Shown: positions 43,226 to 53,081, counted from the first letter of the stretch. The stretch is DNA of 64,000 bases from Crocinitomicaceae bacterium (GCA_024643545.1 JAHEMR010000004.1:62001-126000), one strand, 5' to 3'. A program made the numbers and translations. Notes: generated from the letters alone by a model not told the origin.

Positions 43226-43603
43226 AACAGGCGGGAACTCCAAGGTAAAGAGAGGAATGGGTACGGAAAATAATTGCTCCGTTTCTAACTGTTGAAACGT
43301 GTAGAAACCACTCATACGTCCAATTGGCATCCAAAATTCACAACCACTTACGTATTCAAATCGTTCACTCGGAGCAATGATTGGTTGTTCACCAATAACA
43401 CCTGGTCCATCGACATGTTGTATGCCATATATCAAATGTTCAACCATCCAATGACGGTGTACTAATTGAATCGAGCTGCTCCCTTTATTTTCAATGAATA
43501 TTCTATAATTAAAGAAATATTGACTGTCATCTGGATTCGATAAGTCCGCTCGAAACCAAGTTTTAACCTGTATGTCAACTGTAGAAATGATTTTATTTCT
43601 CAT
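43217..43603 (-). CDS. apaG: ApaG-domain protein (DUF525)
   Basis: 128 residues, an immunoglobulin-like beta-sandwich. 'YFFNYRIFIENKGSSSIQLVHRHWMV' near 29-54, 'GPGVIGEQPIIAPSERFEYVSGC' near 65-87 and 'GRMSGFYTF' near 96-104 are the conserved strands. The protein's function in bacteria is unsettled. A TATCATTG sequence (43632-43639, minus strand, one mismatch to the -7 consensus) lies 28 bases upstream. Confidence 0.92.
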   Translation of the reverse strand: MRNKIISTVDIQVKTWFRADLSNPDDSQYFFNYRIFIENKGSSSIQLVHRHWMVEHLIYGIQHVDGPGVIGEQPIIAPSERFEYVSGCEFWMPIGRMSGFYTFQQLETEQLFSVPIPLFTLEFPPVLS

Positions 43604-43660
43604 AATGTCAGCTTGTAACTAAAAAATAGAACAATGATAAAATGACTCAACTATTGACTT

Positions 43661-44137
43661 TTATTTCTGTATCAAGCAATTAGAATACGCTTTAATTGCA
43701 CGTTTTTCACCAAATGAATCCACTAACTCATGCGTTGTTGCCTTAATTGACACAGCATCAATATCAACTTTTAAAATTTTGGCAATAATTTGACACATCT
43801 CCGGAATGTGAGGATTTAATTTTGGGCTTTCTAAAATGACTGTAGAATCAACATTTACGACATGAAATCCTTTATCATGAACAAGTTTAACCACCTCAGT
43901 TAAAAGAATCTTTGAATCAATTCCTTTATACTTTGGATCCTTATCTGAAAAATGGAATCCGATGTCGCGTAAATTAGCTGCTCCCAAAAGAGCATCACAA
44001 ATGGCATGTAAAAGCACATCTGCATCGGAATGTCCAACTGCACCTAAATCCGATTCGATTTTTATTCCTCCAATGAACAAATCATAGCCCTCAGCTAAAC
44101 GGTGAACATCTACGCCAAATCCAGTGCGTATTTGCAT
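43661..44137 (-). CDS. ispF: 2-C-methyl-D-erythritol 2,4-cyclodiphosphate synthase
   Basis: 158 residues from the ATG at 44137; one GTG codon further up overlaps the porV stop. Isoprenoid (MEP) pathway. Zinc ligands and signature: 'GFGVDVHRL' near 6-14 (Asp, His), 'GAVGHSDADVLLHAICDALLGAA' near 32-54, 'DIGFHFSD' near 58-65, and 'IKATTHELVDSFGEKRAI' near 131-148. Starts 2 bases after porV, so it is probably read with the secretion genes. Confidence 0.96.
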   Translation of the reverse strand: MQIRTGFGVDVHRLAEGYDLFIGGIKIESDLGAVGHSDADVLLHAICDALLGAANLRDIGFHFSDKDPKYKGIDSKILLTEVVKLVHDKGFHVVNVDSTVILESPKLNPHIPEMCQIIAKILKVDIDAVSIKATTHELVDSFGEKRAIKAYSNCLIQK

Positions 44138-44139
44138 CA

Positions 44140-45414
44140 CTAAATTCCACTTGGTGTTGATCCTCCAGTACGGCCCAAATTCAATCGAAGCGTAAATCGC
44201 AAGGTGTTAGCCAAAGGACTTTGTCTTCCACTTACGGAGGCTAAATAAGAAAAATCGATGGAGAACATGTTGTATTTCAAACTTGCCCCAAAATTTAAAA
44301 ATTGACGATTCCCTTTATTTTTGTTTTCATAAAACATCCCTGTTCTGAAAGCTAGTACGTCGTTGTACCACCATTCAATTCCGCCGGCAATGTTAATTTC
44401 TGCTAATTCCTCCTTTAATCTAGTTCCTTTCACAACTGCATACGAACCATCGTTATTTTGGATATAATCACCATTTGCGTCTTTAGCAACGACACCAGGC
44501 GCGTCGTAAAAGGATTGTAAAATACCGTTAATGATTCCTACATCACCATTCATACCGGACAACATTGTATAACTACCGTTAATATTGTCATAGAAAGCAG
44601 GAGTTGGAACGAGTAACTTTTGGAGATCCACTGCAAATGTAACTTTATTGTAATCATCAAATTCTGCTTCAAATGAATTACCAATTTTCATATTCATTGG
44701 AATAAAATCTCTTTTGGATAGCTCGGAGTAAGCAACCTTATTACCAAGGTTGTTTAATGTTGTTGCGAAGGTATACGTACCCTTCGTGTTTCCAATTTTT
44801 GCATCCTCGTTTCGGTATGTTATAGAGAAATCAGCCGCACCTACAACGCCAGCTTTTGTATTCACACCTCCAACGGTCAATCCACCTGTTAAATTCGAAT
44901 AGGCAAACTTACCATTGATTCCGATACTTAACCTCTTTGCTAATCGAAACGCATAAGCGCCGGTCAATTCGAATTCACTTGGTTTATCATCACGAAGAAC
45001 ATTTCCACTAACATCCGTAAATGTAATTTCACCTAAACTAAAATAACGTATAGATCCTCCGATGGTGTGTATTTTATTGATGCGATAATATCCAGCTAAA
45101 TAAGACAAACTAATATCGTTGGTCAATTGACGCAACCAAGGGGTATATGACAAACTCACTTCAGACTTTTCTTTTGCAAAACTCAGCATGGAAGTATTCC
45201 AATATACAGAGGTAGATGTTGGGCTCAAAGCTGTTCCTGCGTCTCCCATACCACCTGCCCTAGAATCTGGAGTAATAGCCATAAATGGTAAAGCTGTGGT
45301 GATGGTGTTTAATTGCAAGTCATTATCGGTAACACCCGATCCTCCACCGTTTGGCTGAGCATAGGCTTGAAAAGTGGCATAACAGATTGATATAAGGAAA
45401 AAAACTTGCTTCAT
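44140..45414 (-). CDS. porV: T9SS outer membrane protein PorV
   Basis: 424 residues from the ATG at 45414. Signal peptide about 1-19 (ending AYA). An FadL-like barrel whose start 'PFMAITPDSRAGGMGDAGTALSP' (about 43-65) is the hallmark of PorV, the shuttle protein that carries cargo from the T9SS pore to the PorU sortase. The C-terminal strands 'SIDFSYLA' and 'NTLRFTLRLNLG' close the barrel. It follows porU by 58 bases, where TAAATATA (45438-45445; TATATTTA on the minus strand, one mismatch) might be a promoter of its own. Confidence 0.93.
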   Translation of the reverse strand: MKQVFFLISICYATFQAYAQPNGGGSGVTDNDLQLNTITTALPFMAITPDSRAGGMGDAGTALSPTSTSVYWNTSMLSFAKEKSEVSLSYTPWLRQLTNDISLSYLAGYYRINKIHTIGGSIRYFSLGEITFTDVSGNVLRDDKPSEFELTGAYAFRLAKRLSIGINGKFAYSNLTGGLTVGGVNTKAGVVGAADFSITYRNEDAKIGNTKGTYTFATTLNNLGNKVAYSELSKRDFIPMNMKIGNSFEAEFDDYNKVTFAVDLQKLLVPTPAFYDNINGSYTMLSGMNGDVGIINGILQSFYDAPGVVAKDANGDYIQNNDGSYAVVKGTRLKEELAEINIAGGIEWWYNDVLAFRTGMFYENKNKGNRQFLNFGASLKYNMFSIDFSYLASVSGRQSPLANTLRFTLRLNLGRTGGSTPSGI

Positions 45415-45472
45415 ATGCGACAATACTTAATGGTTCGTAAATATACGAAAAACTAGGTTTTTTATTGTGGAA

Positions 45473-48400
45473 TCACTTTAAAATAACCAATTTCTCTGTT
45501 TTTTCTGCCGTTTGACCATCAATGTTTTTAATTTTCAAGCGATAAACGTAAACCCCTTTCGCAAGTTGGTCGCCAAATTCATCTTTACCATCCCATTCGA
45601 TTCCTTCGGATCGAAATCCTTGCGTTTTCACCTGTTGCTGTATGGTTTTAACTAATCTGCCGGAAACCGTATAAATCTGCACCTGTACATCCAGTTGATT
45701 ACAAGATTGATTGTGTTCGAACATAAAGGAAGTACGCGTGGTAAAAGGATTTGGGTAATTATAGACATGTTCCAAAGTGGGAACCTCTTTTTCTTGAACA
45801 ATAAACTCAAGCTTGGCTGTTCCTGAATTATTGTTCACATCCCAAACTTTCAACTCAAGTGTATGTTTGCCTTTTGATAAGCCTTGAAATTGATACCTTA
45901 CTTCTCCGTTTTGATAGTCATTTAATCCGGCAGAGTAAAAGTCATTTAATACGAATGGGTTACTTGTCTCGCCATCTAGGACAGCAACAATATCATGACC
46001 AATTCCATTGCCTACCGTGTTAATTCCATTTTCATCAAACACCTTTGCGAATAAAACAGGATTTGCATCTGTTATGCTTCCTGAAATAAATGCTTCATCA
46101 TTCATAAAGAGCTGAATAGTTGGAGCAACATCATCATTAATTCCATTCGGATTGATACCTCCTATAATCAACATGGTATCGAATCCTTGCGCGTCGGTAA
46201 TAGAGCTATTTCCATAGTAACTTATTTTACCCAAACCGTAATTTAATGCAATGTCTTTAGGTACGATAAACTCAAAGTCGAAATAGCCATTAACAATGCT
46301 TGCTTTACCACGGTAAATTTTATTTCGTTGCTGTTGAAAACTTAGAACTTGCGGAGGATCTTGACCTAACGTTTGTTGTGTTTTAAATTTGTCAAAAATC
46401 GTAGGAGTAAGTACACCGTTCCAGGTATTCAACACCGCTCCATTCCAATCCTCCATATGACCTTTAATGCGCACTTTACTTAAGGCATTGATGGTGTCAA
46501 TTTGAACTTGTGGACTTATTCCATTAATACTATCAGTAACGATTCGGTACCGTGGTAGTGCTATGCGCAATGCTGGATCGCCAATCAAAGTAAAACTACG
46601 TTTGTTCCCACTTGATCCAGAATTGTTTTTTGTCAACATAGAAATTTCTCCAAACGTTTTTGGATTTCCTGTTGCATCTCTTTCAAACACTTGTTCATAA
46701 AATGCGTCGCCCGTGACTTCATTCACCGTAATAAATACAGCACGTGTGGTTGTCATTAAAGCAATTGACGATCCTGTCGGATTTAGAAATGCCCATTCAC
46801 CCGCTGAAACTCTTTTTGGATCATCGTATCGCGTGAATTCACACGTTGCAGAGACAAATAAATTTAATGCATTAATATTACTCCATGATTGAATTTGTGG
46901 AATGGTCACGATGCGTTCTTCCGCAAGTCCAACTTCTCCTCCGTGTCCAACATAATTTATCATAAGGATCCCACGTTGAACGCGGTCTGTTATCGATTCA
47001 GTCAAAGCTGGAAATCTTATTCCCCCAGTTGATATAACCATTGGAAATGCATCCATGTACAGCTTTTCCCCATTCATTTCTCGGTGATTCAATTTCACAT
47101 AGTTATATTGTGGCTCTGCGTTAGAAGTAATAAATTGATTGGATGGGTCATTATCTGCAATTTGAACAAATTTCAAACGCCAATCACCGAATGTCGAGTT
47201 TAGGTCTGTTGAACCGAGGCAACATGAGGAATTATTTGGGTAAAGCGTTGATCCATTTTTTAAGTAATGTTCCACCTTGTCTACTTGTTGTTTCGCTTGT
47301 AAATTATCACTTACAATAAAACGACCAACACCGATATCCAATAAATCCGTGCTCGAAAATCCTTCATTGTCGCCTAGGAGTCCAAAATAATCATCAGAGA
47401 CAAGTGCATTAATGTGGTCCTCACTTGTTATTGCTTGATATGTTGGAATCAGGTTGTTATTGTTAGCTAAACGATTTTTTGGATCATATGTCCCATCTCC
47501 GAATAACAGAAGGTACTTTGGCTTCGTTGTTGGATCCGTTTGAAGTGCGCGATCATAAAACATTTTCGCAAACATTCTAATCGCCGCAACATCCTGCATT
47601 CCAGAACTAAATTCGTTGTAAACTTGCTGTACGTTCACAACATGAACAGTAAGTCCTTCAGCACGATGTAAATCTGCTAATCGTTCAGCTTGTGTAAGAA
47701 AATCAGGATGGGAAACAATTAAATAATCGGCTTGTGGTAGTCCATGAAGGTTTTGATTACCAACTGCCCCTACTCTATCAGGAGTAAAAAAAGAACTTCC
47801 ATTTGATGCAACAAATTCTCTTAATCCACCCGCTGATTTAAATGATTTAATATTTCCATTAGCTGAAACAAACATTTTTTTTGGTGCATGCTTATCCGTG
47901 ATATCCCAAACAAATCCTCCGGAGGGCAAACCAGTAATCTCATAGGATACAAGTTGTGTTGGATCAATATTTTTCACGCGAAACCCTAATTGAGTTCCGT
48001 AAAAAATAAGTTTCCTTTTGGTACTTAGAACGATTCTATCCAAGTAAGCAAGTGTTGTTGGAGATTGTCGTGCAACAGTCAACTTCAAAGGGATTGATGC
48101 AGGTGGATTATTCATGGAAAATGTGTATTCACCCCTGGAAAAATCCATCGAATTGATTGGCAAAATATTCGTAAATAAATTCTGACCATTTATACTGGCG
48201 TTAATGGTGTTCAGTAAATTATTGTTTGGGCAGTTAGCCGCAATATCTAATTTGAAATCCAATGTTGATGCATCAATATTTGGTATTGAAAAATTGAAGG
48301 TTCTTTCTAATTCAACATCGAATAATTCTCCGTACCATCTTTGTCCACCTTCAACTAAATTATGAAGATCATTTTCATAACATTCTCTGAAATCATAGGA

Positions 48401-49297
48401 ACTAATTACATTGTCAACAGGTAAATCATTTTGAAACGCTTCCTGAATTCGAAGCGGAGCTACATCGGCATTGATGTTAATAAAATACGTAGAAATATCA
48501 CTGTAAATATTTCGTATTTGAAGGTATGGAAATACGGTCTCGCTACTCGACCAACGATGTGGTCCCCACGCATGGAATAATATGTAATCATTATCATTGA
48601 AAACACCATCGGATTCACCTTGAATAAATATGGCATTCTCCGCCAAATCATCTGTTCTTGGCAAGTTGTTTTTTTCAGGGATTAATCCATCTCCATTTCC
48701 ATAAATATGAATGTGGGCTGGATTTAAACCATCGGTGGCAATACCACATGATTCCAAAAATGCTTTGTCAATTTTATAGATACCATCCTTGGCAACCGAA
48801 ATTTTATACCATGACCCTGAGCCAGGTTTCATTACGGAATTTTGAACAAAATCTTTTTCTTTATTACTTGTCTCAGGACTCAACTCGTAAGAGAATTGAA
48901 CAACCCGTTCATATTTACCTTCTTTGTAACGAACGGGGATGACATGAATAACTGTAAATGACAATCCTGACTCATCATTTACATTGGCTTCGAAAGTGAA
49001 CTCGTTTGGGAGAGAGATAGCTGTATTTTTATAATAATTCAGGTCTGAGCTTGGTATTGGCTCCGAAACTACATCGGAAATCACTACTTTCTGTTGAAGG
49101 GAATTCGTCTTGTATTTATTAAAAAAGAATGGAATCCCATTATCTATTCCTTGTTCGTTAATATAATGTACCGGAAATATTTTGCCATCATTTTCATAAT
49201 TGTGAATTTGAGTCCATTTCAAATCAATTTTCACAACTTGAGATATTGCTTTGTTTGAACCAATAAATAGCAATAGAAATAAAATAATTCGATTCAT
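45473..49297 (-). CDS. porU: T9SS C-terminal signal peptidase (sortase) PorU
   Basis: 1274 residues from the ATG at 49297, which starts a good signal peptide (about 1-20, ending AISQ). It is a gingipain-like C25 cysteine peptidase: the catalytic His785 (NYVGHGGEVG) and Cys819 (SATCEF) are 34 residues apart, as expected for this family. PorU cuts the sorting tails of T9SS cargo at the cell surface and links them to lipopolysaccharide. Its own C-terminus (from about 1180, 'YNYPNPFTTRTSFMFEHNQ', '-YVYRLKIKN-') is a sorting-domain-like region. Genes in order: porU, porV, ispF. Confidence 0.94.
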   Translation of the reverse strand: MNRIILFLLLFIGSNKAISQVVKIDLKWTQIHNYENDGKIFPVHYINEQGIDNGIPFFFNKYKTNSLQQKVVISDVVSEPIPSSDLNYYKNTAISLPNEFTFEANVNDESGLSFTVIHVIPVRYKEGKYERVVQFSYELSPETSNKEKDFVQNSVMKPGSGSWYKISVAKDGIYKIDKAFLESCGIATDGLNPAHIHIYGNGDGLIPEKNNLPRTDDLAENAIFIQGESDGVFNDNDYILFHAWGPHRWSSSETVFPYLQIRNIYSDISTYFININADVAPLRIQEAFQNDLPVDNVISSYDFRECYENDLHNLVEGGQRWYGELFDVELERTFNFSIPNIDASTLDFKLDIAANCPNNNLLNTINASINGQNLFTNILPINSMDFSRGEYTFSMNNPPASIPLKLTVARQSPTTLAYLDRIVLSTKRKLIFYGTQLGFRVKNIDPTQLVSYEITGLPSGGFVWDITDKHAPKKMFVSANGNIKSFKSAGGLREFVASNGSSFFTPDRVGAVGNQNLHGLPQADYLIVSHPDFLTQAERLADLHRAEGLTVHVVNVQQVYNEFSSGMQDVAAIRMFAKMFYDRALQTDPTTKPKYLLLFGDGTYDPKNRLANNNNLIPTYQAITSEDHINALVSDDYFGLLGDNEGFSSTDLLDIGVGRFIVSDNLQAKQQVDKVEHYLKNGSTLYPNNSSCCLGSTDLNSTFGDWRLKFVQIADNDPSNQFITSNAEPQYNYVKLNHREMNGEKLYMDAFPMVISTGGIRFPALTESITDRVQRGILMINYVGHGGEVGLAEERIVTIPQIQSWSNINALNLFVSATCEFTRYDDPKRVSAGEWAFLNPTGSSIALMTTTRAVFITVNEVTGDAFYEQVFERDATGNPKTFGEISMLTKNNSGSSGNKRSFTLIGDPALRIALPRYRIVTDSINGISPQVQIDTINALSKVRIKGHMEDWNGAVLNTWNGVLTPTIFDKFKTQQTLGQDPPQVLSFQQQRNKIYRGKASIVNGYFDFEFIVPKDIALNYGLGKISYYGNSSITDAQGFDTMLIIGGINPNGINDDVAPTIQLFMNDEAFISGSITDANPVLFAKVFDENGINTVGNGIGHDIVAVLDGETSNPFVLNDFYSAGLNDYQNGEVRYQFQGLSKGKHTLELKVWDVNNNSGTAKLEFIVQEKEVPTLEHVYNYPNPFTTRTSFMFEHNQSCNQLDVQVQIYTVSGRLVKTIQQQVKTQGFRSEGIEWDGKDEFGDQLAKGVYVYRLKIKNIDGQTAEKTEKLVILK

Positions 49298-49410
49298 GTT
49301 AAAATATTTTTCAAAGTAAGTGTGGAAGAAAAACGTCAATATATTTATTTTATTTGATTATTTATTCGATATTTGTAACCTTTAAAACCTAAACTACGTT
49401 AAGATTGTTC

Positions 49411-50406
49411 GTGCTAAAAACAAAGTTTGTGAAAACATTCGGAACTCTCGTCATTGCTTTAACAAATATTTTTGTTGTATCAATGTCAAATACTGCTTGG
49501 ACTCAGGATCCAACTTTTACACAATTCTATTCGAATCCTGTGTACCTTAATCCTGCTTTGGCTGGCTCTAGTGGCTGTCCAAGAATCGCTCTTAATTACC
49601 GCAATCAATGGCCGCAACTTACGGGTAACTATGTTACTTACAGCGCCGCATTCGATACTTACGCTAAAAACGTTTCTGGAGGAATTGGACTAATTGCGAT
49701 GCATGACCAACAAGGTCAAGGCACAATTCAAACTTCAATGGTCGGTGGAGTATATTCATACAACTTAAAAGTAAATAGAAAATTCTCATTGATGTTTGGT
49801 GCAAGAGCGGCATATTACCAGAAATTTTTAGATTGGGATAAATTGACATTCGGAGACATGATTGACCCGAGAAGAGGATTCATCTACCAAACTGGGGATG
49901 TTATTCGTGGCAATGGTCGTCATGGATTCTTCGATGTATCAGCCGGAATGGTTGGATTTACAAAGAATTTTTATTTCGGTGTTGCAGCACATCATTTGAA
50001 TAGACCTGATGAATCAATGATATTAGGTGATTCTAGACTTCCTGTGCGTTTAACTGGACACATGGGGGCGACGATCAAACTTGGTCAACGTGGTCGCTAT
50101 TCAAGTAGCACCATGCTCATGCCGAACATCATATATCAATATCAAAATGGATTCCAAGAATTCAATATTGGTGCTTACCTAAAGTATGAGAGTTTTACAA
50201 TCGGAGCTTGGTACCGTAACAGAGATGCTTTTATTTTGAGTCTTGGTATTAGCACAGAGAGATTTAGAGTTGGATATAGCTACGATTTAACTGTATCTAA
50301 TTTAGGTGGTGTTTCAGGTGGTTCACATGAAATTTCAATGGGAATCAACCTAAAATGTAAGAAAAAACCAAAGAATTTTAGAAAAATTTCTTGTCCGTCA
50401 TTTTAA
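49411..50406 (+). CDS. PorP/SprF-family T9SS outer membrane protein
   Basis: 331 residues if started at the GTG at 49411; TTG at 49405 and GTG at 49429 are alternatives, and no ATG precedes the signal peptide (ending TAWTQ). The mature start 'DPTFTQFYSNPVYLNPALAGSSGCPRIALNYRNQWP' is diagnostic for PorP/SprF, which anchor gliding adhesins or T9SS rings in the outer membrane. Barrel strands run to the end, and the C-terminus carries Cys/Lys ('LKCKKKPKNFRKISC'). It lies between the divergent porU and the following gldJ (56-base gap). Confidence 0.9.
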   Translation: MLKTKFVKTFGTLVIALTNIFVVSMSNTAWTQDPTFTQFYSNPVYLNPALAGSSGCPRIALNYRNQWPQLTGNYVTYSAAFDTYAKNVSGGIGLIAMHDQQGQGTIQTSMVGGVYSYNLKVNRKFSLMFGARAAYYQKFLDWDKLTFGDMIDPRRGFIYQTGDVIRGNGRHGFFDVSAGMVGFTKNFYFGVAAHHLNRPDESMILGDSRLPVRLTGHMGATIKLGQRGRYSSSTMLMPNIIYQYQNGFQEFNIGAYLKYESFTIGAWYRNRDAFILSLGISTERFRVGYSYDLTVSNLGGVSGGSHEISMGINLKCKKKPKNFRKISCPSF

Positions 50407-50462
50407 GTGTAACAAAATAAGTAATTAAAGATTATTATCGTTAATAAAACGCAAAGTAGAAT

Positions 50463-53039
50463 ATGAAGCGATTGATGAATAGATTTTTAGGAGTATCAGT
50501 AGTTGGACTATTGATACTTTCTTCTTGTTCTCCAGAAAGATCAAGTTCAACAGGTTGGGAATATAACAACTATAAAAATGGTGGATTTGAGAAATTTGAT
50601 GCTCAAGAACAAGAAACAGGTCCAGGATTGGTCATGATTGAAGGCGGAACCTTTACCATGGGAAGAACTGAGCAAGATGTAATGTATGACTGGAATGCAC
50701 GTGCATCCCGTGTTACCGTTGCATCTTTTTACATGGATCGAACAGAAGTAACAAATTTGCATTGGTTAGAATACATGTATTGGATGAAGCGTGTTTACTA
50801 CAAAACATATCCGCACGTTTATAAAAAATGTTTGCCTGACACTTTGGCTTGGAGAACCGCCTTGGGTTACCGAGAAAAATACGTGAATTACTATTTAAGA
50901 ATGCCTTCTTACGCTGACTACCCAGTTGTTGGAGTTTCTTGGTTGCAAGCAAATGATTTTTGTAAATGGAGAACGGATCGTGTAAATGAAGCAATTTTAG
51001 TTCGAGAAGGTATATTAAAATGGCACTTTGCCGATGAAGGAAGTACTGATTTAGGTGCTGCCAACAGCAAAGATTACGATAAAAAATATGCTTCTGTTCC
51101 TCAAAACATGTTCAGTACTGAAAACTACTTGAACGGAAACTACACAGTTGAATCTGAAGGAGGTTATGTTGTGAACAAAGACAATAAACCAAAACCAAAA
51201 GTGGATGCGAAAAAACGTTCAGTTCCTCGTGATCCGTATCAACTTGAAAATTATGATCCTATTTACGCTGATCTTGATAATGGAAGATTAGGGACTCGTC
51301 CAGTGCGTATGGAAGATGGAATCCTTTTACCGAGTTACCGTCTACCTACAGAAGCTGAGTGGGAATTTGCAGCACTTGGATTAATTGGAAACCTTGATGA
51401 AGGTTCAGAAAATATTAACGACCGTCGTATTTATCCTTGGGATGGACACTATGTTCGTCAAGAGGAAGAACAATTCGCCGGAGCAATCCAAGCAAATTTC
51501 ATTCGTGGAAAAGGAGATTTAATGGGTCTTTCAGGAAATTTGAATGACGGATCAGATATCACTGCACGTGTTGATGACTACTGGCCAAATGATTTCGGGC
51601 TATACAACATGGGGGGTAATGTTTCCGAATGGGTAATGGACGTTTACAGACCAATGTCTAGCGAGGCTACGGAGGAGTTCATGCCTTTTAGAGGGAACAA
51701 ATTCCAAACACAACTTCTCGTTCCAGACGGACTTTACGATAGACCTGTGAAAGCGAATGAAAACATTTATGACGTACATGGTATGAAAGAATTCGTTAAC
51801 GAATTTGCCCGAGTGAAATACCTAGCCTATGCAAACAAAAATTACAAACAAGGCGCAGGTAGTAACTACCAAACCAATGTTGCAACTAGAAATGTTATTT
51901 CCGAAGCAGATACGTTGTTCAACAGAGTGAAGAGATTGGAGAAAATTAGTAAAATCAATGGAGCTGAGAAAAAATCAATCGATTCAATTTTAGCGCTCAT
52001 TCAAACTGAAATTACTAGTAAGAACACCAAAGTTTTGACTGAAAAAATTGATGATTTCAACAAATACTTGACGGATAATTCGGCTAACGCGGATGTGAAA
52101 CAAATCCAAGACGATTTAGCTGCAATGGGTAAAGGTCCAGCACCATTGGTAAATAATAATCCAATGAACTCACGCATCTATTCTAAACAAGATCCAAGAG
52201 GGTATCAGTTTAATTCCCCTTCAAGCTATTATGTGTCAAATAAATCTCAATTTACATCACAGGAACGTTTGCAATTTGAGTTTTTAGATACATTAAACAT
52301 GATGCTTGATACAGCAATTGCTCTGTACAATCAAGGTAGAACAATCGCTGCAAGTGCCTTTGTTGAACGCGTATTATTCAATAAAAATCTACCAGCTGAG
52401 ATTCAAGATGGTTCGAATAAGAAGCCGATTGAAGAAATCATGCAAATCGCTTTTGATAGACAAGATGTACAATCGTTTATCGGTATTCAAGACACGGCTC
52501 TTTTCAGTAAAGAATACCTAGAGAGAAAATTCAGTTCTTACAGCACAGATCCAACAATCACCACTTGGATTATGACACTTCGTAACGGATTGACTGAATT
52601 TATTACGGAAACAAAGGGTAACCAACGTTGGAGAAATGTTACCGTAGAGGAAAACGCTGGACGTTTAAATTACCGTAAAGATGATTACATTGACTACATG
52701 GATGGTGATTTAGAATCTTCAATTTATTACAATAATGCAAAACGTAAAGACGACATTAACAATGGAATTCGTGATTCAAAACAAGTCATGTACCAAAGCC
52801 AACATGAAAATTCTAATTTGAATGATGAACAGATTAATGCTGGTGTTTCTGGATGGCCTACAACCTTGATTTCAGATAAATCAAGGGTTTATAAGGGCGG
52901 TTCATGGGCAGATCGTGTATATTGGTTATCTGCTGGAAACAGAAGATTCTTAGATGAAGATAAAGCAACGGCAACCATTGGTTTCCGCTGTGCGATGGAT
53001 CGCGTCGGAAGTTCCAGACCGAAAAGTCCAAAAGAATAA
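50463..53039 (+). CDS. gldJ: GldJ gliding/T9SS lipoprotein with a large internal insertion
   Basis: 858 residues. Lipoprotein (lipobox LSSC, Cys22) with a sulfatase-modifying-factor (FGE-like) fold: 'MIEGGTFTMGRTE' (58-70), 'DRTEVTNLHWLEYMYW' (92-107), 'PVVGVSWLQANDFCKWR' (154-170), 'YRLPTEAEWEFAA' (292-304), 'GLYNMGGNVSEWVMDVYRP' (379-397), then after a long gap 'LISDKSRVYKGGSWADR' (802-818) and 'ATIGFRCAM' (837-845). GldJ stabilises GldK and is needed for T9SS and gliding. I recall GldJ proteins of about 560 residues; the extra length here is the segment at about 435-720. porU-porV next to gldJ is the arrangement I recall from flavobacteria. Confidence 0.93.
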   Translation: MKRLMNRFLGVSVVGLLILSSCSPERSSSTGWEYNNYKNGGFEKFDAQEQETGPGLVMIEGGTFTMGRTEQDVMYDWNARASRVTVASFYMDRTEVTNLHWLEYMYWMKRVYYKTYPHVYKKCLPDTLAWRTALGYREKYVNYYLRMPSYADYPVVGVSWLQANDFCKWRTDRVNEAILVREGILKWHFADEGSTDLGAANSKDYDKKYASVPQNMFSTENYLNGNYTVESEGGYVVNKDNKPKPKVDAKKRSVPRDPYQLENYDPIYADLDNGRLGTRPVRMEDGILLPSYRLPTEAEWEFAALGLIGNLDEGSENINDRRIYPWDGHYVRQEEEQFAGAIQANFIRGKGDLMGLSGNLNDGSDITARVDDYWPNDFGLYNMGGNVSEWVMDVYRPMSSEATEEFMPFRGNKFQTQLLVPDGLYDRPVKANENIYDVHGMKEFVNEFARVKYLAYANKNYKQGAGSNYQTNVATRNVISEADTLFNRVKRLEKISKINGAEKKSIDSILALIQTEITSKNTKVLTEKIDDFNKYLTDNSANADVKQIQDDLAAMGKGPAPLVNNNPMNSRIYSKQDPRGYQFNSPSSYYVSNKSQFTSQERLQFEFLDTLNMMLDTAIALYNQGRTIAASAFVERVLFNKNLPAEIQDGSNKKPIEEIMQIAFDRQDVQSFIGIQDTALFSKEYLERKFSSYSTDPTITTWIMTLRNGLTEFITETKGNQRWRNVTVEENAGRLNYRKDDYIDYMDGDLESSIYYNNAKRKDDINNGIRDSKQVMYQSQHENSNLNDEQINAGVSGWPTTLISDKSRVYKGGSWADRVYWLSAGNRRFLDEDKATATIGFRCAMDRVGSSRPKSPKE
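51765..52622 (+). other. GldJ insertion region (residues about 435-720)
   Basis: Coding segment between the two parts of the FGE-like fold. It is largely helical: charged heptad-like stretches about 480-555 ('VKRLEKISKINGAEKKSID', 'KVLTEKIDDFNKYLTD'), an Asn/Ser-rich loop (555-600) and more helices (600-720). No motif of known function. The flanks resume family sequence at 'NQRWRNVTVEENAGRLNYRKDD'. Limits are my estimate by comparison with remembered GldJ sequences. Confidence 0.6.
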
Positions 53040-53043
53040 ATTT

Positions 53044-53072
53044 AAAAGCCCGAGCAATCGGGCTTTTTTTTT
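53044..53072 (+). terminator. Intrinsic terminator after gldJ
   Basis: GCCCGA (53048-53053) pairs with TCGGGC (53058-53063), four flanking A-T pairs, loop GCAA, nine T. It begins 4 bases past the gldJ stop. Confidence 0.93.
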
Positions 53073-53073
53073 G

Positions 53074-53081
53074 CAATTTTG
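53074..53081 (+). promoter_or_regulatory. Probable -7 element (CAATTTTG), 4 bases before the murF ATG
   Basis: Seven of eight bases of TAnnTTTG (first base differs). It lies between the gldJ terminator (ends 53072) and the murF start (53086), a gap of only 13 bases, so a murF promoter downstream of the terminator can hardly be elsewhere. Confidence 0.5.
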
